From Sporomusa sp. KB1 (lineage in GTDB: Bacteria > Bacillota > Negativicutes > Sporomusales > Sporomusaceae): 64,000 nucleotides of DNA. Made by a program: the position numbers and the translations under genes. The stretch lies in assembly GCF_007830295.1 (NCBI RefSeq), contig NZ_VLKC01000002.1, positions 3,346,748-3,410,747 of the forward strand. The letters run 5' to 3'. Each line of letters begins with the position of its first letter. Within the stretch, counting starts at the first letter, position 1. Below the pieces are notes generated by a model. It was not told the DNA's origin, did no database searches, and saw nothing but the letters and a program-made list of their open reading frames with translations. Shown one piece after another: positions 44,287-53,503 of this stretch.

Positions 44287-44787
44287 ATGGCAGATATAGA
44301 AGTAGGCGGTACTCTCATCTGGTATTACTATATCTGTCCACGTGAAGCTTGGCTTATGGGACATCATATAGTGCCTGACCAGGAGAATGATAATGTCTCT
44401 GTAGGGCGCTACATCGGTGAAAACTCTTATCGGCGGGAGAAAAAAGAAATTGTTGTCGGTGGCAGTAAAATTGATGTTATTCACATGGAAGAAGGACAAA
44501 TGATTATCGGTGAAATCAAAAAAAGTTCTAAATATCGTAAAAGTGCTCGTATGCAATTGGCTTTTTATTTGAGTGAATTGAAAGAACGGGGAATCAATGC
44601 CCATGGTGAGCTGAGGTTTCCTAAAGAAAAAGTACGGGAAGATGTTATCCTGGATGAAACAACTGAGAATGAGTTAATCCAGGCCCAAAAAGAAATTCTT
44701 CGGATTTTGTATTTGGATACTCCACCGTTTCCTAAGAAAATTTCTTTTTGCAAAAACTGTGCTTATGCTGAATATTGCTGGTGTTGA
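44287..44787 (+). CDS. cas4: Spacer-acquisition nuclease Cas4
   Basis: A 166-residue RecB-like nuclease with an iron-sulfur cluster. The first cysteine is in YYYICPREAWL near residue 18; the other three are in CKNCAYAEYCWC at the C-terminus. The nuclease motif GEIKKSSKYRKSARMQLAFYL near residue 78 contains the E-x-K and Q-x3-Y elements. Cas4 trims pre-spacers so that new spacers have the right PAM and orientation. It follows the HEPN toxin after two bases and is followed by cas1. Confidence 0.94.
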   Translation: MADIEVGGTLIWYYYICPREAWLMGHHIVPDQENDNVSVGRYIGENSYRREKKEIVVGGSKIDVIHMEEGQMIIGEIKKSSKYRKSARMQLAFYLSELKERGINAHGELRFPKEKVREDVILDETTENELIQAQKEILRILYLDTPPFPKKISFCKNCAYAEYCWC

Positions 44788-44811
44788 TTCCTATTGCAGG
44801 AGGGTAGTAAT

Positions 44812-45804
44812 GTGAAAAAAACTCTGTATTTCTTTTCTAATGGCGAAATTCATCGTAAAGATAATACCCTGTGTTTTGAAAATGCAGAAGGTCGACGGTT
44901 CTTGCCGGTAGAAGATGTAGGTGAGATTATGGTGTTTGGTGAAGTGAATTTCAACAAAAAGCTGTTGGAGTTTTTATCGCAAAAAGAAGTGATTTTGCAC
45001 TACTTCAACCATTATGGCTATTATATGGGTACCTTTTATCCGCGGGAGCATTTGAATTCAGGTCATGCCATTTTAAGACAGGCAGAACATTATTTAGATG
45101 ATTCTAAACGTCTGGATATTGCAAAACAGTTTGTTTATGGAGCTGCCAAAAATATTCGTCAGGTTTTGAAGTATTATGTAAATCGTGGCAAGCAAGTTAA
45201 CAAGGTATTAGAAAATATAGAGTCTTTATTAAGTGATATTGAAATAAGTGAAACCATCCCGGTGTTAATGGCAGTTGAGGGAAATATTCGGCAACAATAT
45301 TACCAGGCTTTTGATGAAATTATCGGTGATGATGATTTTTGTTTTCAGGAAAGAACTCGCAGACCACCAAAAAATTATTTGAATACGTTGATTAGTTTTG
45401 GTAATTCACTGGTATATTCAATATGTTTGAGCGAAATATACAAGACACATTTAGACCCAAGGATAGGATATCTTCACAGCACCAATTTTCGAAGATTTAC
45501 ACTGAATCTAGATGTAGCAGAAATTTTTAAACCTATTATCGTTGATCGAATTATTTTTACCTGTCTTGGACGCAAAATGATTACTAAAAATGATTTTGAA
45601 CGAGATACGGAAGGAATTGTACTAAAAGAAAAAGCGAAGAAATGTTTTGTTGAAGAACTGGAAAACAAACTAAAGACTACGATTAATCATCGAGAAATTG
45701 GCCGTTCTGTTTCCTATCGTCGACTGATTCGGTTGGAAGTATATAAATTAGAAAAGCATCTTTTTGGAGAAAAAGATTATGAACCGTTTATTGCAAATTG
45801 GTAA
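44812..45804 (+). CDS. cas1: Spacer integrase Cas1
   Basis: Started at GTG 44812, six bases after AGGAGGG; an in-frame TTG at 44794 lies upstream of that site. 330 residues. The small beta domain opens with KKTLYFFSNGEIHRKDNTLCFE. The metal ligands are expected in MAVEGNIRQQYY near residue 155 (Glu), LHSTNFRRFTLNLDVAEIFKPIIVDR near residue 222 (His, then Asp/Glu). It is type I-B-like Cas1. With Cas2 it inserts new spacers at the leader end, which here is immediately right of cas2. Confidence 0.95.
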   Translation: MKKTLYFFSNGEIHRKDNTLCFENAEGRRFLPVEDVGEIMVFGEVNFNKKLLEFLSQKEVILHYFNHYGYYMGTFYPREHLNSGHAILRQAEHYLDDSKRLDIAKQFVYGAAKNIRQVLKYYVNRGKQVNKVLENIESLLSDIEISETIPVLMAVEGNIRQQYYQAFDEIIGDDDFCFQERTRRPPKNYLNTLISFGNSLVYSICLSEIYKTHLDPRIGYLHSTNFRRFTLNLDVAEIFKPIIVDRIIFTCLGRKMITKNDFERDTEGIVLKEKAKKCFVEELENKLKTTINHREIGRSVSYRRLIRLEVYKLEKHLFGEKDYEPFIANW

Positions 45805-45837
45805 AAATATTTTGTTGAGTCGACAGAAGGTGAGAAA

Positions 45838-46101
45838 TTGTTTATTATATTGGTATATGATGTAAATGAAAAGCGTGTAAACAAAGTTCTGAAAAAATGT
45901 CGCCAGTATTTGAACTGGGTGCAGAATTCCGTTCTTGAAGGTGAAATTTCTGATGCAAATTATAAAAAATTGACTATGGAATTAGAACGAATTATTAATA
46001 AGGAAGAAGACTCGGTAATTATTTATAATATGCGTACGACTCGCTATTATAAGCGGGAAATTCTCGGTATGGAGCGTTCGAGTATTAGCACCATCATCTG
46101 A
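45838..46101 (+). CDS. cas2: Spacer-acquisition protein Cas2
   Basis: An 87-residue ferredoxin-fold protein with a TTG start preceded by AGAAGGTGAG. VYDVNEKRVNKVLKKCRQYLNWVQNSVLEGEIS contains the conserved N-terminal Asp and the typical aromatic-Gln-Ser-Val-Leu-Glu block. It forms the Cas1-Cas2 integration complex. It is the last cas gene; the leader follows directly. Confidence 0.95.
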   Translation: MFIILVYDVNEKRVNKVLKKCRQYLNWVQNSVLEGEISDANYKKLTMELERIINKEEDSVIIYNMRTTRYYKREILGMERSSISTII

Positions 46102-46286
46102 GAGCTTCGTCGTCGATAATTGGTTTGGTAAAAAAATAGGGAGATCGACGACAAGATAAATTTTGATAAACGTAGATTTAATAAGGGGCTTGAGTAGGAG
46201 TAATATACGAGAAACACTATTTGATGAATTTGCTGCTAAATGTTGCTAGCCCTTGAGGTAATTGGATTTTATTGTTTTTAGAACGG
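46102..46286 (+). promoter_or_regulatory. CRISPR leader
   Basis: 185 bases between cas2 and the first repeat. It is A+T-rich near the array. GTCGTCGAT near the cas2 end pairs with ATCGACGAC 29 bases later. Its position next to cas1-cas2, and the perfect repeats at this end against decayed repeats at the other, mark it as the leader that starts transcription and receives new spacers. I see no clear -35/-10 pair. Confidence 0.75.
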
Positions 46287-49200
46287 GTTATTAGCCTACC
46301 TATGAGGAATTGGAACCTTGTTGGTGTCCAAAGCGACAGATAACCTTCGGTTAAGTTATTAGCCTACCTATGAGGAATTGGAACCTATTTTGTGTTTTTG
46401 GAAAGGACATTTCTATATGTGTTATTAGCCTACCTATGAGGAATTGGAACCAAAGAATCAACAATTTATAGAGATTTCGCAGACAGGTTATTAGCCTACC
46501 TATGAGGAATTGGAACTAAATCGTTTCAATAGCTTTTATTTGCATTAATATCGTTATTAGCCTACCTATGAGGAATTGGAACATTTTATTCCGCTTCCTT
46601 TGCATCGGTGTTCGAATGGTTATTAGCCTACCTATGAGGAATTGGAACTTTCCACCCACAGTGGTATAGTAGGCAATAAAAAGGTTATTAGCCTACCTAT
46701 GAGGAATTGGAACTGTATTAATAGACAACGGGCAATCTTGTTGCGAATCGTTATTAGCCTACCTATGAGGAATTGGAACAATTACCCTCCCATAAATCCC
46801 CAGTTCTCCGGTCTGGTTATTAGCCTACCTATGAGGAATTGGAACTGGATAAGGAGCGACAACCATGAAAAACGTTGAAATGTTATTAGCCTACCTATGA
46901 GGAATTGGAACCGGTTAAAGGCCCTCGTCATGGCAGTAAAGACCAACGTTATTAGCCTACCTATGAGGAATTGGAACTAAGTTCGCCTGCTATAACACGA
47001 ATCCATAGCTTTTGTTATTAGCCTACCTATGAGGAATTGGAACAAAATAAATACTATGCTTGACGATGAGAAACAAGCTGCGTTATTAGCCTACCTATGA
47101 GGAATTGGAACTCGGAGGCAATAAATGATACACGAAAACAATAAATTCGTTATTAGCCTACCTATGAGGAATTGGAACACTTTTTATTTGCGTCACCTCG
47201 TAAGGCAAGATGATGTTATTAGCCTACCTATGAGGAATTGGAACTGATACTATTGCTACAAATAGAGATAGTGTACAAAGTTATTAGCCTACCTATGAGG
47301 AATTGGAACATGGCAATCGGTACTGAGTGGATGGCATACGAAACGGTTATTAGCCTACCTATGAGGAATTGGAACATATTATTTGCAATCATATCAGCAG
47401 CGTGCAGGGCCGTTATTAGCCTACCTATGAGGAATTGGAACTGGAACTTCAAGGGCGGCGGCGATTAAAACCGGGCGTTATTAGCCTACCTATGAGGAAT
47501 TGGAACGCGTTCTGCCCGCCTTGATGAGCGGGTGTTGGCGCGTTATTAGCCTACCTATGAGGAATTGGAACTCAGGTTCACTACGCCCAATACCGACACT
47601 AGGATCAGGTTATTAGCCTACCTATGAGGAATTGGAACATAAACCAGAACGCCGGACCACCTTTAAACCCGATGTTATTAGCCTACCTATGAGGAATTGG
47701 AACCTGTTCATTGCATGCCACCCGCTACCACCCCTATTGTGTTATTAGCCTACCTATGAGGAATTGGAACTTGTTTGGCTTAATACTGCCAGCACGTCAT
47801 TATTAGTTATTAGCCTACCTATGAGGAATTGGAACTTCCTCCTCAAAAGTTTCTTTTAAAATAGCTTTGCGTTATTAGCCTACCTATGAGGAATTGGAAC
47901 TTAGGAACTAAATACCGGTATAGATCCATCGGAGTTGTTATTAGCCTACCTATGAGGAATTGGAACTGATATACTTGATACGTATATAGGAGAATGATTA
48001 AAGTTATTAGCCTACCTATGAGGAATTGGAACTTATCATTGGAATGGCAACGCATGGCGAAAAGTGCATGTTATTAGCCTACCTATGAGGAATTGGAACT
48101 AAAAAATAGTTTCGGACATGCCAAAAAGACAGGATGTTATTAGCCTACCTATGAGGAATTGGAACCTGATTTATCGACAAATACCAAGTACAAGGTATTG
48201 AAGTTATTAGCCTACCTATGAGGAATTGGAACAAGATAAGAGAATTATGGCTGGCTTGCGATAGTAAGAAGTTATTAGCCTACCTATGAGGAATTGGAAC
48301 AGAGGTGGTTGTATGTTAGGAGAAAACCTTAAATACGTTATTAGCCTACCTATGAGGAATTGGAACGGAATAATTTCAGTTTGATTCGCAAAATAAGTAT
48401 ATGTTATTAGCCTACCTATGAGGAATTGGAACGGATCTTTGGCTACAAAGTGGTCAAGCATACGCTCTGTTATTAGCCTACCTATGAGGAATTGGAACTG
48501 GCTTTCATCCAGCAGCACCTCCCCGCTCCTTGTCCCGTTATTAGCCTACCTATGAGGAATTGGAACTTTTAAATTTAATCCCAACCTTGACAGCCACAAT
48601 AAGTTATTAGCCTACCTATGAGGAATTGGAACTGGGTTCCCGCAATACGAGCAGGAAATTACAGCAAAGTTATTAGCCTACCTATGAGGAATTGGAACTT
48701 GTCTATTGCCGATGCTCACAAGGTCGAAAAAGCCGTTATTAGCCTACCTATGAGGAATTGGAACTGTTTTAACCCAAACTGATGCACCAGCATGCTTAGT
48801 GTTATTAGCCTACCTATGAGGAATTGGAACGTAATACTATCAAGGTAAGCAGAATAGATTGATTTGGTTATTAGCCTACCTATGAGGAATTGGAACTAAT
48901 TCGCAGACGCAGTAGCCGCCGCGTAAAACCCGGCGTTATTAGCCTACCTATGAGGAATTGGAACTTGTTGACGAATACAATAGTAAATTGGCGGCTACGC
49001 GTTATTAGCCTACCTATGAGGAATTGGAACATGATGTAAGCTCACAAGCGAATGGTTTTTCATCTGTTATTAGCCTACCTATGAGGAATTGGAACTCGAA
49101 TCAACTAACGACAAACGGTCAAAAGAAAAGTGGTTATTAGCCTACCTATGAGGAATTGGAACGCGATTACGGTAGTTATGCTGCTGGATTTAATAATATG

Positions 49201-50557
49201 TTATTAGCCTACCTATGAGGAATTGGAACTATAAAAAAGGGATGAGTATTGCTTCGCTGGCTACGTTATTAGCCTACCTATGAGGAATTGGAACAGAGTT
49301 ACGATGATCCGAATATTCAGGGAAAAAACGAAGTTATTAGCCTACCTATGAGGAATTGGAACATGATAATGCAAAGTATGAAGGCACGCAAGATTCAGAT
49401 GTTATTAGCCTACCTATGAGGAATTGGAACTTAGAAGTATTTGAACGGTGCGGATTAATACCGCATGTTATTAGCCTACCTATGAGGAATTGGAACGAAC
49501 TACAAAAGGCATGGCAAGCGAAGACGGATAAACGTTATTAGCCTACCTATGAGGAATTGGAACACATAATCCCTGGTAAACTCGGCAATTCCTTCGGCTC
49601 GTTATTAGCCTACCTATGAGGAATTGGAACTTGATTATATATCGTGAGCGTTCCGACCTTCGCGCAGTTATTAGCCTACCTATGAGGAATTGGAACTGGA
49701 AAATCTCAGGGATGCCGGGGTGCAAAGTCTTGGTTATTAGCCTACCTATGAGGAATTGGAACATGATACATTTCACGTTATTCACCCCCTCTTCTGTCAG
49801 TTATTAGCCTACCTATGAGGAATTGGAACTATCCTGGGTCTACGCTGGTCACACATGCAAAACCGTTATTAGCCTACCTATGAGGAATTGGAACTTCCTA
49901 TGTTGGGTGCATTGAAGGTGGAACACACTCTGTTATTAGCCTACCTATGAGGAATTGGAACCAGCATCATAGCCTCCCTCTACGCCTGTTGCTATTAGGT
50001 TATTAGCCTACCTATGAGGAATTGGAACCCTTTCCGCTTCGCGGTCCCCCACATTGCCTGCACCGTTATTAGCCCACCTATGAGGAATTGGAACCTGTTC
50101 CTGCGCTAGTTGCTGAACTCGTCAACACTAACGTTATTAGCCTACCTATGAGGAATTGGAACTTGTCCAATCAAGGTCACTGTACCGCGATAAAACCCGT
50201 TATTAGCCTACCTATGAGGAATTGGAACGGTGATGGCGGCATTGATGAAGCCATCGTTCGCCTTAGTTATTAGCCTACCTATGAGGAATTGGAATTGACA
50301 AACATGGATTGGAACAACAAAAAAACGCCGTGTTATTAGCCTACCTACGAGGAATTGGAACCACTTTGCCCTAGCTGCGTGGAAAAGGCGGCTAAAGTTA
50401 TTAGCCTACCTATGAGGAATTGAAACACCAGTTATAATGTGTTTGGTCTAGCCGTGCAGGAGGTTATTAGCCTACCTATAAGGAATTGAAACGCTCTAAT
50501 CCTTCGCCTGCATTGCCTTCCGTTAGCGTTATTAGCCTACCTATGAGGAATTGAAAC
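46287..50557 (+). CRISPR. Type I-B CRISPR array, 65 repeats and 64 spacers
   Basis: The 30-base consensus is GTTATTAGCCTACCTATGAG then GAATTGGAAC. I counted 65 copies, starting 46287, 46355, 46421 and so on to 50528; spacers are 35-38 bases. Repeats are perfect until about number 57. Changes appear only near the distal end: 50065 (GCCCACC), 50266 (ends GGAAT), 50332 (CCTACGAG), and 50397, 50463 and 50528, which end in ATTGAAAC (50463 also CCTATAAG). This gradient puts the leader on the cas2 side. The repeat end ATTGAAAC is the classic I-B handle; the main array has ATTGGAAC. Spacers are all different by eye; targets were not searched. Confidence 0.98.
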
Positions 50558-50735
50558 CTGATTTGATGCTGACTGAAGAAGCAAGGGGACGAACATTTTG
50601 CTTCCCTTTTAAAAACAAGGAGTTAGTTTTTAAAAGGGATGAATACTGTGAGTACAATCATCAAAATAAACACACGGCCATTATCACAAGATGCCATGTG
50701 TTTTTTGGTGGGAGAATTCGAAATGACAGTACCAC

Positions 50736-50842
50736 CATCCCTGTGAAATATTACATGATAAAAAGCAGTATCCTATTGAACGTATCTGTAAACTTGGAAT
50801 AGTGAATCGTGCTGCTTACCTGTTGCCAGATAAAGTAAAAAG
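50736..50842 (+). pseudogene. Relic of an IS3-family OrfB N-terminus
   Basis: One frame reads EILHDKKQYPIERICKLGIV then NRAAYLLPDK, which resembles the start of IS3/IS150-type transposase OrfB (a K-Y-P-I-x-x-x-C-K-x-L-G-I-x-R pattern). Nothing before or after it continues the gene. ACAGTACCACCATCCC just upstream resembles an arm of the dispersed repeat. This is a tentative call from a short match. Confidence 0.4.
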
Positions 50843-50870
50843 CGGAAACTCAAAGTGTGAGGTTCCGCTT
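50840..50870 (+). terminator. Hairpin terminator beyond the CRISPR array
   Basis: AAGCGGAAACTCA and TGAGGTTCCGCTT pair with one mismatch and are followed by AAAAGTTTTTTATTATTTT. It probably ends the array transcript or a lost gene. The gap 50871-51048 is A+T-rich spacer with no gene. Confidence 0.75.
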
Positions 50871-51048
50871 AAAAGTTTTTTATTATTTTGTGCGGTATGT
50901 CTCGTGAATAATAATATTTCCTAACAAATGGACATGTAGAATATGGGATGTTAGTAAACTGCTGTAAAACTCAAAATAAATTCTAAGATTTAAAGAATAT
51001 ACTATAAACATCAAAATAAAGATAATTATAGAAGGAGTGCATTGAATT

Positions 51049-52431
51049 ATGAATAAAAATTCATGCCGGATATGGGCAACAGGGTTAATTATTTCATTGA
51101 CTACTGGATTCTCTATCTGTAATGCGCAGACAGATACAACTTTTCAACAGACTGTTCAAGAACCGCCACCGTTTTTTGATGGTGCTATGCAAGGGCCGCC
51201 GCCGGGAGGGATGCAGCCAACAAAAAATAGTAATACATTCAAAGGGGCTTATGTATTTGACGGTGTAAAAGATAGATTAGTTGGCAAAACAATTGTGGCA
51301 ACAGAGGGTGATGAGAATACAGTTCTCTTAAAAAATGGAGCCCAATTGACGTTGGAAAGTATGATTTTAAATAAAAGTGGCGATACCACCAGCGGTGATG
51401 GCAGTAACTTTAATGGGCAGAATGCAGTCTTTTTAGCTACCGGCAATAGCGCGGCAACGATTAAGAATAGTGAAATCTATTCCAATAGCGAAGGCTCTAA
51501 TGCAATATTTGCTACTGGTGATCAAACAAAAGTTATCGTTCAAAATGTAAAAATTCATACCCAAAGTAATTCTTCCCGAGGTCTTGATGCGACATATAAT
51601 GGAACAATCATTGCTGATGATGTTCATATTACAACAGAGGGAGCGCATAGTGCTCCGCTTGCAACGGATCGAGGGGAAGGAACGGTTACGGTAACAAACG
51701 CCATATTATCATCAGATGGTGAGGGCAGTCCTTGTATTTATTCAACCGGCAATATTACGGTCAATAATAGTGTTGGGAATGCTGCCGGTAGTGAATGTGC
51801 GGTTGTAGAAGGTAAAAACTCCATTACGCTAAATGCTACATCTCTAACAGGAAATGTTAAAAATGGGGTTATGCTGTATCAAAGTTTTTCTGGCGATGCA
51901 AATACAGGAATTGCCCGGTTTAATGCCAAAGATTCTACGCTGACAAGCAATGCGACAGGGGCTATGTTTTATGTTACTAATACTCAGGCAGAGGCCACAC
52001 TGGAAAATACTAAGCTTAATTTCCCAAGTGGCGTGCTGATCAATGTTACAAGTGATAGGTGGGGGAAAGAAAACGCTAATGGAGGCGAGTTCATCTTTAC
52101 AGGAATTCGGCAAAAACTTGCTGGTGATATTCTTGCTAACAGTATCAGCACGATTACCGTAAATCTTACCCAAAATACTACGCTATGCGGGGCCATAAAT
52201 AAAGATAAGACTGCTAAAAAGGCTATTTTGAATATGGATGCTAATTCTTCTTGGGATGTAACTGATGATTCTTATGTAACGATTTTTAGCGATGCCGATC
52301 AAACTCTCAGCAATATAAAAACCAATGGTCATACCATTTATTATAATGCTAACGAAACTGAGAATAGTTGGCTGAGGGGCGAAACTCATTATTTCGTTGA
52401 TGGTGGTAAAATTGAACCATTTGTTCCTTAA
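51049..52431 (+). CDS. Secreted beta-helix-like surface protein
   Basis: A 460-residue protein with an N-terminal signal peptide (IWATGLIISLTTGFSICNAQ, cleavage near residue 26), then a Pro/Gly-rich linker (PPPFFDGAMQGPPPGGM). The rest is made of short strand-turn units rich in Asn, Ser, Thr and Gly (VLLKNGAQLTLESMIL, NSAATIKNSEIYSNS, ATLENTKLNFPSG), the look of a right-handed parallel beta helix as in passenger domains of autotransporters and pectate-lyase-like adhesins. No autotransporter barrel or LPXTG-like anchor follows. The diderm cell envelope of Negativicutes would make an exported adhesin sensible. A group II intron relic starts two bases after the stop. Its function is unknown. Confidence 0.75.
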   Translation: MNKNSCRIWATGLIISLTTGFSICNAQTDTTFQQTVQEPPPFFDGAMQGPPPGGMQPTKNSNTFKGAYVFDGVKDRLVGKTIVATEGDENTVLLKNGAQLTLESMILNKSGDTTSGDGSNFNGQNAVFLATGNSAATIKNSEIYSNSEGSNAIFATGDQTKVIVQNVKIHTQSNSSRGLDATYNGTIIADDVHITTEGAHSAPLATDRGEGTVTVTNAILSSDGEGSPCIYSTGNITVNNSVGNAAGSECAVVEGKNSITLNATSLTGNVKNGVMLYQSFSGDANTGIARFNAKDSTLTSNATGAMFYVTNTQAEATLENTKLNFPSGVLINVTSDRWGKENANGGEFIFTGIRQKLAGDILANSISTITVNLTQNTTLCGAINKDKTAKKAILNMDANSSWDVTDDSYVTIFSDADQTLSNIKTNGHTIYYNANETENSWLRGETHYFVDGGKIEPFVP

Positions 52432-52432
52432 T

Positions 52433-52507
52433 AAGTATCCACTTCCTAGGGCGTGTGCCTACGTGAATATTTTTGAACCTGGTATAAGGAAAAGCTATGT
52501 TTCTTAA
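52433..52507 (+). pseudogene. C-terminal relic of a group II intron reverse transcriptase
   Basis: The frame reads KYPLPRACAYVNIFEPGI then RKSYVS-stop. It aligns with the end of the intact enzyme at 5893-7209 (KYPLPRANTFINIFELGA, then GKSYVM-stop). No domain V or VI can be seen downstream. A former intron insertion has been deleted, leaving this tail. Confidence 0.75.
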
Positions 52508-53019
52508 AAGGAAACCAATCTTTTTATCTTTATACGCTTGCAATTTATGTAAAAGAGTACTAATATTAGTAATAGGTGGAAATTAAAAAGTAAAGTCGCC
52601 GTGTCCCATAGGTGTTGGCGCACCTATAGGCACGAGCAGGTGAACGGACACCTACACGTAACAGCGAACTGTCCACGACGACAATCTTATTATACCCGGT
52701 TGCTGGCTGAATTACAAGTTTTGACAATTGGGGTGTAATGATTGGCGCGAAAGGCAGATGGCTGTGCGACTGCATGCAATATTCAATGGTATCATATCTT
52801 GTTACAGGTTTGGCAGGACACGCTGACGGGTTCTGTTATTTAGGTTGCTTCCTGTAGCTTGATGCTGTTGCAAAGATCGATTTGGATCGCATGTGTAGGG
52901 TAGAAATAACCTGCATATGTGATCCTTTTTAATTTCCTCCTGTAAAATTCCCATTCATGGGTGATTACAGGAGGGCATAGAGGCCTCCAGATAAAATAAG
53001 GAGGGGTGGGTTTTGATTT
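52508..53019. other. 512-bp region without a recognised gene
   Basis: Two hairpins are visible: ATAGGTG-N6-CACCTAT at about 52609-52628 and CCTCCTGTAA with TTACAGGAGG at about 52938-52976. The G+C-rich part 52590-52860 looks like decayed coding DNA, but no frame on either strand gives a family I can name. Confidence 0.4.
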
Positions 53020-53205
53020 ATGAATATCAGAAACCTGGATGTTAAGAAACAAGAGACTGAGCTATATAATGAAATTTGGAAACTATCTGAAGAGCTTGAT
53101 CGGCTGTATCAAGAGGGGAAAGATACAACGGACACTAGCCAGAGATTTGGGGAGGTATTGGACGAATTTTTGTTATTCAGGCAGCAGGAGGCAAAGACCC
53201 GCTAG
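53020..53205 (+). CDS. Spo0E-like aspartyl-phosphate phosphatase family protein
   Basis: A 61-residue helical protein. Helix one ELYNEIWKLSEELDRLYQEG and helix two with S-Q-R-F-G-E-V-L-D-E-F resemble the two-helix Spo0E family, whose S-x-x-x-D motif in the second helix dephosphorylates the sporulation regulator Spo0A. Here the motif is S-Q-x-F-x-x-V-L-D, close but not perfect. AAGGAGGGG precedes the ATG by about 15 bases. If correct, it would delay entry into sporulation. Alternatively it is a generic small coiled-coil protein. Confidence 0.55.
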   Translation: MNIRNLDVKKQETELYNEIWKLSEELDRLYQEGKDTTDTSQRFGEVLDEFLLFRQQEAKTR

Positions 53206-53312
53206 TTAAAGTCAAACCCTAAACCACAGGTGGATAGTAGGGATGCTTCTCTTTGGCAACTTTATCAAGAGGAAAAAATAGCCTTATTAAACAGGTATAA
53301 ATGAGTCGTAGA

Positions 53313-53356
53313 GGGCTGTGGAAAGCTTAGAGATAAGTTTTCCACAGCCCCTTTTT
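53313..53356 (+). terminator. Second copy of the nrdJ-type terminator
   Basis: GGGCTGTGGAAA pairs with TTTTCCACAGCCC around GCTTAGAGATAAG and is followed by CTTTTTGTG. Stem and loop are nearly identical to 1622-1662. The G+C part of the stem is longer here and lies before an unrelated gene, so it ends the Spo0E-like transcript. Confidence 0.85.
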
Positions 53357-53503
53357 GTGTTGTAATCGAGCGGCAAATTTAAAGAAACTTTTACATACTC
53401 TTAAAAAATGTTTTACTGTACTATGCTAAACTTGAATTGTTAGCAATTGGTAAAAAGAAATTCCTATTTTATTTATCACACTTCTATAGGAGGCAATACA
53501 GCA

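Noticed and set aside
46642..50273. Short ORFs on both strands across the CRISPR array (repeating VISLPMRNWN or FQFLIGRLIT peptides)
   Set aside because: They are translations of the 30-base repeats and chance-open spacers; none has a ribosome site or family signature.
46287..50557. Self-targeting spacers against genes in this window
   Set aside because: No spacer matched another part of the window by eye, but this was not an exhaustive comparison; a BLASTN of the 64 spacers against the genome and phage data would settle it.
50551..50802. 83-codon ORF directly after the last CRISPR repeat
   Set aside because: It starts inside the repeat, has no ribosome site and no recognisable family; another frame in its second half gives the better IS3 OrfB match.
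51844..52173. Minus-strand ORFs inside the beta-helix protein gene
   Set aside because: They are shadows of the plus-strand gene, without starts or signatures.
53447..53503. Upstream start for the Cache chemoreceptor
   Set aside because: It adds 19 residues with no ribosome site; ATG 53504 follows AGGAGG and begins with a proper membrane anchor.
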